Source: an uncultured Prevotellaceae bacterium (GTDB lineage Bacteria; Bacteroidota; Bacteroidia; Bacteroidales; Bacteroidaceae). Taken from it: a DNA stretch of 8,822 nt. Below the pieces are notes generated by a model, which was not told the origin of the DNA, made no database searches, and was given only the letters and a program-made list of their open reading frames with translations. The stretch is from positions 1 through 8,822 of the forward strand of contig CADCQC010000395.1 of assembly GCA_902803455.1 (NCBI GenBank), in the 5' to 3' direction. A program made the position numbers and the translations under genes. Below are positions 1-5,495 of the stretch, piece after piece. Positions within the stretch are counted from its first letter, which is position 1. Each line of letters opens with the position of its first letter.

Positions 1-43
1 AAAAAAATCGCCAAGCCTTGAAATCAAATGCTTGGCGGTTTTT
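1..43 (-). terminator. Bidirectional intrinsic terminator downstream of tRNA-Gln
   Basis: An 8-bp perfect stem, CGCCAAGC at 9-16 with GCTTGGCG at 30-37, encloses a 13-base loop. On the minus strand it is followed by a run of seven T (the A-run at 1-7), and on the plus strand by five T at 39-43, so it can end transcription from both sides. It begins 4 bases beyond the 3' end of the minus-strand tRNA and most likely ends that transcript. The window edge cuts the A-run, so its full length is unknown. Confidence 0.85.
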
Positions 44-47
44 CTGT

Positions 48-117
48 TGGGATACTCGGACTCGAACCAAGAATGACAGGACCAGAATCTGTAGTGTTAC
101 CATTACACCATATCCCA
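48..117 (-). tRNA. tRNA-Gln, anticodon CUG
   Basis: Read on the minus strand, this 70-base segment folds as a full cloverleaf. The 7-bp acceptor stem is TGGGATA/TATCCCA with the U1-A72 pair typical of glutamine tRNA. The D-arm is GTGT-AATGGTA-ACAC with the conserved GG. The anticodon loop is TTCTGGT, placing U33 before anticodon CTG. The variable loop has 4 bases and the T-arm is CTTGG-TTCGAGT-CCGAG. The CCA end is not encoded (the next bases are ACA), so it must be added after transcription. The anticodon stem closes with an A31/C39 mismatch. It should read CAG codons; a UUG isoacceptor must lie elsewhere. It has its own promoter and terminator, so it appears to be a single-gene unit. Confidence 0.95.
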
Positions 118-147
118 ATGTTGTCGGTTTTATCCTATTTGCAACTG

Positions 148-179
148 CAAAGGTATGCACTTTTTTTGAAACAAACAAG
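148..179 (-). promoter_or_regulatory. Bacteroidota-type promoter for tRNA-Gln
   Basis: On the minus strand a perfect TAnnTTTG -7 element, TACCTTTG, lies at 155-148. It is preceded, after a 20-base spacer, by CTTG at 179-176, which matches three of four bases of the -33 consensus TTTG. The expected transcription start is near 141-144, about 25 bases upstream of the mature tRNA 5' end at 117, leaving a short 5' leader for RNase P to remove. Confidence 0.75.
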
Positions 180-315
180 CTTTTCGCCGATTTTTTTCAG
201 AGAAATCGTCATTTTTCTCATTTTTGTCCTCATTGCATGCTCTCTTTTAATAAAATTAATAGGTTTGTTTCAATAAATTAATATCCTTTTGGTCATCTTA
301 ATCAAAAAATTGCAT

Positions 316-323
316 TACCTTTG
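316..323 (+). promoter_or_regulatory. -7 element for the rsfS-ftsH-cdsA operon
   Basis: TACCTTTG matches TAnnTTTG exactly and is the same octamer as in the tRNA-Gln promoter on the other strand. The only upstream TTTG candidate (288-291) sits at a 24-base spacing, longer than the usual 19-21, so the -33 element is poor. The start would fall near 328-332, giving a leader of about 35-40 bases before rsfS. Bases 118-366 otherwise hold only A/T-rich sequence with several T-runs, and I see no further gene there. Confidence 0.65.
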
Positions 324-366
324 CAAAATCCGACTGAAAATAATAGATGATTAATAGAATAATTGA

Positions 367-726
367 ATGAACGACATCAAAAAACTGGTAAAAGACATTA
401 CAACAGGAATTCAGGAAAAAAAAGGATCTGGTATAGTTATTGCTGATATGACAGGGGTGGATGGAGCCATCTGCCGCTATTTTGTCATCTGTCAAGGTAA
501 CTCACCCCTGCAGGTGGAAGCCATCACCGAGTCGGTGACTGACTATGTGAGAGAAAACTCCGGGGAAAAACCCGTCAAGGTGGTGGGACTGACCAACGCT
601 TTGTGGGTGGCCATGGACTATACTGACGTGATGGTGCATATCTTCGTGCCCGACCTGAGGTCCTATTATAACCTTGAGGGCTTATGGGAAGATGCCTGCC
701 TGACAAAGATTCCTGATTTGGAATAG
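367..726 (+). CDS. rsfS: Ribosome silencing factor RsfS (YbeB/Iojap family)
   Basis: The 119-residue product matches the Iojap/RsfS family in length and pattern. Family members bind ribosomal protein uL14 on the 50S subunit and block joining with the 30S subunit, lowering translation when nutrients are short. Recognisable features are the early 'DITTGIQEKKGSGIVIADM' strand-helix, the 'CRYFVICQGNS' core, and the C-terminal W-x-A-x-D-Y-x-D-V-M-V-H-I-F stretch leading to R-x-Y-Y-x-L-E-x-L-W-x-D-A. The start is an ATG in an A/T-rich context with no Shine-Dalgarno, normal for this phylum. It is the first gene of the operon and is followed 60 bases later by ftsH, an order common in Bacteroidales. 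Confidence 0.93.
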   Translation: MNDIKKLVKDITTGIQEKKGSGIVIADMTGVDGAICRYFVICQGNSPLQVEAITESVTDYVRENSGEKPVKVVGLTNALWVAMDYTDVMVHIFVPDLRSYYNLEGLWEDACLTKIPDLE

Positions 727-735
727 AAGGACTCT

Positions 736-762
736 CAGACAGTGCTGTCATACTGACATTTT
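736..762 (+). other. Overlapping short inverted repeats between rsfS and ftsH
   Basis: Two small hairpins share bases: GACAG/CTGTC (738-742 with 745-749, 2-base centre) and TGTCA/TGACA (746-750 with 754-758, 3-base loop). The second is followed by TTTT. They are too short for a convincing terminator, but could be a weak attenuator or an RNA processing site between rsfS and ftsH. Just downstream, CAATTTTG at 763-770 is one base off the TAnnTTTG promoter element. Confidence 0.25.
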
Positions 763-786
763 CAATTTTGATATTTTACTCCCAGA

Positions 787-2808
787 ATGGAACAGAACGA
801 CAACAAAAAACCTAATACGCCGAGATTCAACATGAGTTGGATCTATTTCACCATTATCGTGGCTTTGGGCATCCTGCTTTTCACCAGCAATGGTAACGAG
901 GCTGCCGGCAAAGGGGGCGGAGTAGGAAAGAAAGACAATTACTTCAACTTCAAAGAATGGGTGAACAAAGGGGCTGCCAAAGAAGTGATCATCAACAAGG
1001 ATGAGAACGAACTGAGGATGTATGTCGCACCTGAATTCATCCAGAAGGTGTTTGAGGCAGACGTCAAGCAAACGGGACCGAACCCTTATCTTGAAGTGGA
1101 GTTCGGTTCGGTGGAATCGGTGGAGAACTTCCTCAACGATGCCCAGAAAGACGGCAAATTCAATGGACATATCACCTACGAGAACGAGAAGAGCGGTGAT
1201 ATGTTTAATATGATATTCAATATCGGAACCGCCCTGTTCTTTGTCTTCATCATGATTTTCTTCATGCGCCGGATGGGTGGCGGTGGAGGCGGAGGCGTCT
1301 TCAGCGTAGGAAAGAGCAAGGCGAAAATGTATGAGAAAGGCAATGACCTGGGTGTCACTTTCAAGGATGTGGCCGCACAGGTCGGTGCCAAGGAGGAGGT
1401 GCAGGAGATCGTCGATTTCCTGAAGAATCCCCGTAAATACACCGATCTGGGTGGAAAGATTCCCAAGGGTGCCCTGTTGGTGGGACCTCCGGGAACAGGA
1501 AAGACCTTGTTGGCGAAAGCCGTGGCAGGAGAGGCCGGCGTGCCTTTCTTCTCGATGAGCGGCAGTGACTTCGTGGAGATGTTTGTGGGCGTGGGCGCCA
1601 GCAGGGTGCGCGACCTCTTCAGACAAGCCAAGGAGAAGGCACCTTGCATCATCTTCATCGATGAGATCGATGCCGTGGGCCGTGCCCGGTCGAAAAACCC
1701 GTCGATGGGCGGCAACGACGAGCGTGAGAACACGCTCAATGCCTTGCTCACCGAAATGGATGGCTTCGGCACCAATAGCGGTGTCATCATCATGGCCGCC
1801 ACCAACAGGGCCGACATGCTGGACTCCGCGCTGTTGCGTGCCGGGCGCTTTGACAGGCAGATACATGTCGACTTGCCCGACCTCAATGAGCGCAAGGAGA
1901 TCTTCCTCGTGCATCTGAAACCCATCAGAGTGGACGACTCCGTCGATATCGACCTCTTGGCAAGACAGACTCCCGGATTCTCCGGCGCCGACATCGCCAA
2001 TGTATGTAATGAGGCGGCGCTCATCGCTGCGAGAAGATCGGCCAAAACGGTCTGCCGGCAGGACTTCCTGGATGCCGTGGACAGGATTATCGGCGGTCTG
2101 GAGAAAAAGACGAAAGTGATGACGGCTGGCGAGAAGCGCACCATCGCCCTTCACGAGGCCGGTCACGCCACCATATCATGGTTCTGCGAACATGCCAACC
2201 CGCTGGTCAAGGTCTCTATCGTGCCCAGAGGAAAAGCGCTGGGTGCAGCATGGTATCTGCCTGAGGAAAGACAGATCACCACCAAGGAAGAGATGCTCGA
2301 TGAGATGTGCTCACTCATGGGCGGGCGCGCGGCAGAGGAACTCTTCACCGGGCATATCTCCACCGGGGCGATGAATGACCTGGAGAGGGCCACGAAGAGT
2401 GCCTATGGCATGATCGCCTATGCCGGTATGGGAGACATGCTGCCCAATATCTGTTATTACAACAATCAAGAGTATCAGTTCCAAAGACCTTATAGCGACA
2501 CCACTGCCAAAATCATCGATGACGAGGTGCTCAAGATGGTCAACGAGCAGTATGAGCGTGCGAAACAGATCCTGATCGAGCACAAGAAAGGTCATAATGC
2601 CCTGGCCGAATTGCTCATTAGCCGGGAGGTGATTTTCGCGGAGGATGTGGAACGGATCTTTGGCAAGCGGCCATGGATCAGCCGATCGCAGGAAATCATG
2701 GGAACAGAGATGAAGGACTCCAAGGAGGATGGCGATGCCAATGTCGCCGCATTGGAGAGCCCTGCTGAAGAAAAAGAAGATCAAAACGAGCAAGAACCAG
2801 AATCTTAA
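787..2808 (+). CDS. ftsH: ATP-dependent zinc metalloprotease FtsH
   Basis: This 673-residue protein has the full FtsH architecture. TM segment 1 spans about residues 17-33, an extracytoplasmic domain about 40-138, and TM segment 2 about 142-160. A glycine-rich linker with seven consecutive Gly precedes the AAA+ domain. Visible motifs are Walker A GPPGTGKT (233-240), Walker B with D292-E293, the pore motif FVGVG, and arginine fingers R354 and R357 in 'LLRAGRFDR'. The M41 zinc site is HEAGH (456-460), with D531 in 'GAMNDLERAT' as probable third ligand. FtsH hexamers extract and degrade unassembled membrane proteins and selected cytosolic regulators. The C-terminal 35 or so residues are acidic and probably disordered. 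Start: ATG without a clear Shine-Dalgarno; M16 is an alternative but would begin right at the membrane segment. The gene lies between rsfS and cdsA, and all catalytic residues are present. Confidence 0.98.
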   Translation: MEQNDNKKPNTPRFNMSWIYFTIIVALGILLFTSNGNEAAGKGGGVGKKDNYFNFKEWVNKGAAKEVIINKDENELRMYVAPEFIQKVFEADVKQTGPNPYLEVEFGSVESVENFLNDAQKDGKFNGHITYENEKSGDMFNMIFNIGTALFFVFIMIFFMRRMGGGGGGGVFSVGKSKAKMYEKGNDLGVTFKDVAAQVGAKEEVQEIVDFLKNPRKYTDLGGKIPKGALLVGPPGTGKTLLAKAVAGEAGVPFFSMSGSDFVEMFVGVGASRVRDLFRQAKEKAPCIIFIDEIDAVGRARSKNPSMGGNDERENTLNALLTEMDGFGTNSGVIIMAATNRADMLDSALLRAGRFDRQIHVDLPDLNERKEIFLVHLKPIRVDDSVDIDLLARQTPGFSGADIANVCNEAALIAARRSAKTVCRQDFLDAVDRIIGGLEKKTKVMTAGEKRTIALHEAGHATISWFCEHANPLVKVSIVPRGKALGAAWYLPEERQITTKEEMLDEMCSLMGGRAAEELFTGHISTGAMNDLERATKSAYGMIAYAGMGDMLPNICYYNNQEYQFQRPYSDTTAKIIDDEVLKMVNEQYERAKQILIEHKKGHNALAELLISREVIFAEDVERIFGKRPWISRSQEIMGTEMKDSKEDGDANVAALESPAEEKEDQNEQEPES

Positions 2809-2820
2809 ACCCTTATTGAC

Positions 2821-3672
2821 ATGATGTCGGAGAAAATGAAAAATTTCATCACGCGCACCATCACAGGCATACTGTTTGTGGTCGTGCTTGTCGCCAGTTT
2901 CCTGACACCCGAGACGATGGTCGGGCTCTTTGCCGTCATCACAGGACTGACGGTGTGGGAATATGGCGGACTGGTCAACGAATGGGATGATATCCAGGTC
3001 AACAGGTTCATCAGCACGGTGGCAGGTGTCTACCTCTTCATCGCCATGGCGGGTTTCTGCACGGGAATGACTTCTGCCACGGTCTTTATCCCTTATCTCA
3101 TCACCATCCTTTATCTCATCATCGCCGAATTGTTCACCAAGGCTCCCAATCCCATCAACAACTGGGCCTACACGATGCTGAGCCAGATGTATATCGCATT
3201 GCCTTTCTCCACCATCAATGTGCTGGCTTTCCAGACCACAGGCAACGGGGCGTTCAACAACCTGTTGCCGCTGAGTGTCTTTGTCTTCCTGTGGGTCAAT
3301 GATACGGGTGCCTATTGCACGGGATCTCTGTTGGGCAAGCACAAGCTGTTTCCAAGGGTATCGCCGGGGAAGAGTTGGGAAGGTTCCATAGGCGGGGCTG
3401 TGCTGGTGCTCATCGTCGCCGCACTCATCGGATGGCTTACCCAAGAGCATGAAGGAGCCATGTCGGTGCTCGTGTGGATGGGACTTGGACTGGTCATCGT
3501 GGTCTTCGGGACGTTGGGTGACTTGGTGGAGTCGCTTTTCAAGCGTACGTTGGGCATCAAAGACAGCGGGCGTATCCTCCCCGGACATGGTGGGATGCTC
3601 GACCGGTTTGACTCTTCGCTGATGGCCATTCCGGCAGCGGTCATCTACATCTATTCCTTATCATTGTTCTGA
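2821..3672 (+). CDS. cdsA: Phosphatidate cytidylyltransferase (CDP-diacylglycerol synthase)
   Basis: The 283-residue product is a polytopic membrane enzyme with many hydrophobic segments. The CTP:phosphatidate cytidylyltransferase signature is complete at about residues 238-264: S-L-F-K-R, then K-D-S-G, then L-P-G-H-G-G (H256), then D-R-F-D (D261, R262, D264). It converts phosphatidic acid and CTP to CDP-diacylglycerol, the precursor of phosphatidylethanolamine, phosphatidylglycerol and, in this phylum, inositol lipids. Length is normal for the family. It starts 12 bases after the ftsH stop with tandem ATG codons (2821 and 2824), so the true start may be one codon later. Co-transcription with ftsH is likely. 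In E. coli FtsH controls envelope synthesis by degrading LpxC, so the pairing may be functional, but that link is inference here. Confidence 0.96.
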   Translation: MMSEKMKNFITRTITGILFVVVLVASFLTPETMVGLFAVITGLTVWEYGGLVNEWDDIQVNRFISTVAGVYLFIAMAGFCTGMTSATVFIPYLITILYLIIAELFTKAPNPINNWAYTMLSQMYIALPFSTINVLAFQTTGNGAFNNLLPLSVFVFLWVNDTGAYCTGSLLGKHKLFPRVSPGKSWEGSIGGAVLVLIVAALIGWLTQEHEGAMSVLVWMGLGLVIVVFGTLGDLVESLFKRTLGIKDSGRILPGHGGMLDRFDSSLMAIPAAVIYIYSLSLF

Positions 3673-3680
3673 TCCGATTC

Positions 3681-4775
3681 ATGAGGTGGATATTCTTCAT
3701 TATGTTCCTTGTCCTCGTTTTGGGAACGGTGGGCTATGTGCTTTGGCATGTATGGTGCCTGCTCCCCATCTCAAAAATAGGCAGATGGCTCGTCACGGTG
3801 CTCATGGCCGCTTGTGTGCTGAGTATGTTTATCCTCTTCGGTGGCGTGCTGGAGCGTATCCCGCTCAATACGGCCTCTCTGCTCTATGATGTGTCGACAT
3901 CGTCGCTCTTCATCTTTCTTTATCTGTTCATCACTTTCCTGGTGCTCGACGTGCTGCGCCTCGTGCGCCTTCTGCCCTCCAGGCTGCTGCACGACAACTG
4001 GTGGATGACCATCGGCATCACGGTGGTCATGCTGGTGATTTTCATCTGTGGAAACATCCATTATAATAATAAGGTGCGTGTGCCGCTGTCGCTGACCACC
4101 GACAAACCGCTGAAAAAGGAATATAAAGTGGTGATGGTCAGCGACCTGCATCTGGGTTATCACAACAGGCGGGAAGAGTTGGCCAGATGGGTGGACCTGC
4201 TCAATGCGGAAAACCCCGATTTCATCCTCATTGGAGGTGACATTATCGACAACAGCACGCGACCCCTGCTCGAAGATCACATGGCCGAGGAGTTTCATCG
4301 GCTGAAGGCACCGGTCTATGCCTGTTTAGGCAATCATGAGTATTTCTCCAATGAGTTGAAGGCCAAGAAGTTTTATCAGGACACCGGTATCCGGTTGCTG
4401 GTGGATGATGTGGCTACCGTCGACAGCGTGATCACCATCATCGGGCGTGATGACCGTTTCAACCGCAACAGGAAATCGTTGGAAGAACTGGTCAGAAAGG
4501 TGGACCTGTCGACCTATACCATCGTGATCGACCACCAGCCTTATGAGCTGGAGAAGACCGAGCAATGCAAGGTCGATTTTCAGTTCAGCGGACATACCCA
4601 TCGCGGACAGGTATGGCCTATCTCATGGATTACCGACGCCGTCTATGAGTGTTCTTTCGGACCATGGCAAAGGGGCAATACCAAGTTTTATGTCAGTAGC
4701 GGACTTGGTATCTGGGGCGGTAAATTCCGTATCGGCACACAGTCGGAATATATCGTGGCCACGATAGGTCACTGA
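3681..4775 (+). CDS. Membrane-anchored calcineurin-like metallophosphoesterase
   Basis: The first 130 or so of 364 residues are strongly hydrophobic and likely form about four membrane helices. A calcineurin-like phosphoesterase domain follows (YaeI/YkuE type). All metal-binding motifs are visible: D155-x-H157 in 'SDLHLG', D187 in 'GGDIID', N218-H219-E220 in 'GNHEY', H285 in 'IDHQP', and H305-x-H307 in 'SGHTHRGQ'. Such enzymes use a dimetal centre to cleave phosphomonoesters or phosphodiesters. Some relatives act on lipid-linked substrates (UDP-diacylglucosamine), which would suit the neighbouring cdsA, but the substrate cannot be read from the sequence. It begins 8 bases after cdsA, so it looks like the last gene of the operon. 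Its 3' end overlaps the convergent downstream gene by 7 bases and I see no terminator after it. Confidence 0.9.
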   Translation: MRWIFFIMFLVLVLGTVGYVLWHVWCLLPISKIGRWLVTVLMAACVLSMFILFGGVLERIPLNTASLLYDVSTSSLFIFLYLFITFLVLDVLRLVRLLPSRLLHDNWWMTIGITVVMLVIFICGNIHYNNKVRVPLSLTTDKPLKKEYKVVMVSDLHLGYHNRREELARWVDLLNAENPDFILIGGDIIDNSTRPLLEDHMAEEFHRLKAPVYACLGNHEYFSNELKAKKFYQDTGIRLLVDDVATVDSVITIIGRDDRFNRNRKSLEELVRKVDLSTYTIVIDHQPYELEKTEQCKVDFQFSGHTHRGQVWPISWITDAVYECSFGPWQRGNTKFYVSSGLGIWGGKFRIGTQSEYIVATIGH

Positions 4776-5242
4776 CCCTTTGACGCCAGATAGCGGGCGA
4801 AGATGCGCGCGGCACATTCCACTTTGGCGGCACAGGGGCGCTGCTGGTAGTATTCTTTTGTGCGGGGAGAAGCCTCGTAGTGGCCGATGGCCGCTGGCTG
4901 GCTGATGCCGAGGATCTCGGCGCAGATCAGTGACCCGTTGGCTGCTTTGGATTCCGCCAGCAAATCCTGCACCACTTTGTAGCAGGCCGATTTGCCAGCC
5001 CTGTCGCTGCCTTCTGTCTGTCCGCGGTCGAGGCCCGCAAGGATGACCAGTCCCGACACGGCGCCGCACATCATGCGCAGACGACCCACACCGCCGCCAA
5101 AACCGGCACTCACCCGCAGCGCCAATGACTTATCCATGCCATAGAGGTCTGCAAAAGCGGCGACAACACTTTGGCAGCATCCATATCCTTCCATGAAATA
5201 ATCTACTGCACGTGACACACGTGCTTCTAATTCTTCTTGCAT
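4769..5242 (-). CDS. C_GCAxxG_C_C family probable redox protein
   Basis: The 157-residue product matches the cysteine-rich C_GCAxxG_C_C family (putative redox-active proteins). It has an N-terminal 'RVSRAVDYFMEGYGCCQSV' helix with C22-C23, a glycine-rich 'AGFGGGVGR' loop, 'MCGAVSG' with C59, and further cysteines at 87, 107, 137 and 143. The substrate and partner of the family are not established; thiol or metal-cluster chemistry is inferred from the conserved cysteines. The reading frame stays open upstream to an ATG at 5299. I chose the ATG at 5242 because the homologous region begins there and a promoter-like element (5263-5270) lies inside the longer frame. The gene is monocistronic as far as seen, divergent from corA, and its 3' end overlaps the phosphoesterase gene. 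Confidence 0.85.
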   Translation of the reverse strand: MQEELEARVSRAVDYFMEGYGCCQSVVAAFADLYGMDKSLALRVSAGFGGGVGRLRMMCGAVSGLVILAGLDRGQTEGSDRAGKSACYKVVQDLLAESKAANGSLICAEILGISQPAAIGHYEASPRTKEYYQQRPCAAKVECAARIFARYLASKGQ

Positions 5243-5262
5243 ATCCTTTGTTGATAATGCTG

Positions 5263-5270
5263 CAAAATTA
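5263..5270 (-). promoter_or_regulatory. Probable -7 element for the C_GCAxxG_C_C gene
   Basis: On the minus strand these bases read TAATTTTG, an exact TAnnTTTG. The start would fall near 5255-5258, about 15 bases before the chosen ATG at 5242. No TTTG-like -33 element is found at the usual spacing, so the site rests on the -7 element alone. An inverted repeat ATCAT-5 bases-ATGAT (5271-5285) abuts it and could hold a regulator. Confidence 0.5.
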
Positions 5271-5319
5271 ATCATAATCCATGATAATCGACCTGTCACG
5301 ATACTTTTTTTGGAAACAC

Positions 5320-5353
5320 TTTGTTGCTTATTTGAAAAATAATACTATCTTTG
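5320..5353 (+). promoter_or_regulatory. Promoter for corA and its leader
   Basis: TATCTTTG at 5346-5353 is a perfect TAnnTTTG. Upstream, GTTG (5323-5326) lies at a 19-base spacing and TTTG (5320-5323) at 22. Transcription should begin near 5358-5361, which gives an untranslated leader of about 135 bases before corA, far longer than the other leaders in this window. Confidence 0.7.
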
Positions 5354-5383
5354 CACACGAAAAAACCAATTGATTCACAAATT

Positions 5384-5419
5384 ATGGACGACTACCCGGC
5401 GGAAAGTTTTATTTCGTAG
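5384..5419 (+). CDS. Putative 11-residue leader peptide upstream of corA
   Basis: ATG to TAG encodes MDDYPAESFIS. It starts about 25 bases after the predicted transcription start, in an A/T-rich context like other starts here. Its stop codon lies at the base of the corA leader structure: a ribosome at the last codons would cover the 5' arms of both stems (5411-5426). The opening Asp-Asp-Tyr-Pro resembles the acidic, proline-containing start of enterobacterial MgtL, where such residues destabilise translating ribosomes at low Mg2+. An ORF this short can arise by chance, so placement is the main argument. Confidence 0.4.
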   Translation: MDDYPAESFIS

Positions 5420-5483
5420 GCGTGAGACGGCAAGACTGTTGATCCTCACGCAATGACCGTTTGTTTCACTACGCTAAATACGT

Positions 5484-5488
5484 GGAGG
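5484..5488 (+). promoter_or_regulatory. Strong Shine-Dalgarno (GGAGG) of corA
   Basis: GGAGG lies 7 bases before the corA ATG, an ideal spacing. It stands out because rsfS, ftsH and the DUF349 gene in this window start without any such motif. It is also the target of the alternative pairing in the corA leader, so it fixes the corA start and is the likely control point. Confidence 0.7.
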
Positions 5489-5495
5489 ATTAACA

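Larger units (their letters stand above)
5358..5495 (+). promoter_or_regulatory. Structured corA leader with mutually exclusive folds
   Basis: Fold 1 has an outer stem, ATTTCGTAG (5411-5419) with CTACG (5469-5473) and AAAT (5476-5479) across a 2-base bulge. It stacks directly on an inner 7-bp stem, GCGTGAG (5420-5426) with CTCACGC (5445-5451). ACGG in the inner loop (5427-5430) can pair with CCGT (5457-5460) as a pseudoknot. Fold 2 pairs ATCCTCACG (5442-5450) with CGTGGAGGAT (5481-5490) over 9 bp with one bulged G, hiding the corA Shine-Dalgarno. Both folds need 5445-5450, so they exclude each other. It does not resemble the M-box Mg2+ riboswitch as I know it. Pairings were found by eye; stability and conservation are untested. 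Confidence 0.55.

Noticed and set aside
48..117. Integration site for a mobile element at tRNA-Gln
   Set aside because: No integrase, no duplicated tRNA 3' end and no foreign genes are visible in the window.
18..281. Short plus-strand frames over the tRNA region
   Set aside because: They run through the antisense of a well-formed tRNA and a terminator, with no family similarity.
748..2166. Long 472-codon open frame on the minus strand opposite ftsH
   Set aside because: It lies wholly antisense to a clear FtsH with all catalytic motifs. Its protein is His/Asp/Leu-rich low-information sequence typical of a reverse-frame shadow.
2311..3588. 425-codon minus-strand frame across ftsH and cdsA
   Set aside because: It spans two well-supported plus-strand genes and has no recognisable domain or promoter; composition is that of a shadow frame.
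5358..5495. M-box (ykoK) Mg2+ riboswitch upstream of corA
   Set aside because: The gene context fits, but the leader is shorter and lacks the M-box sequence blocks I know; only a covariance search could overturn this.
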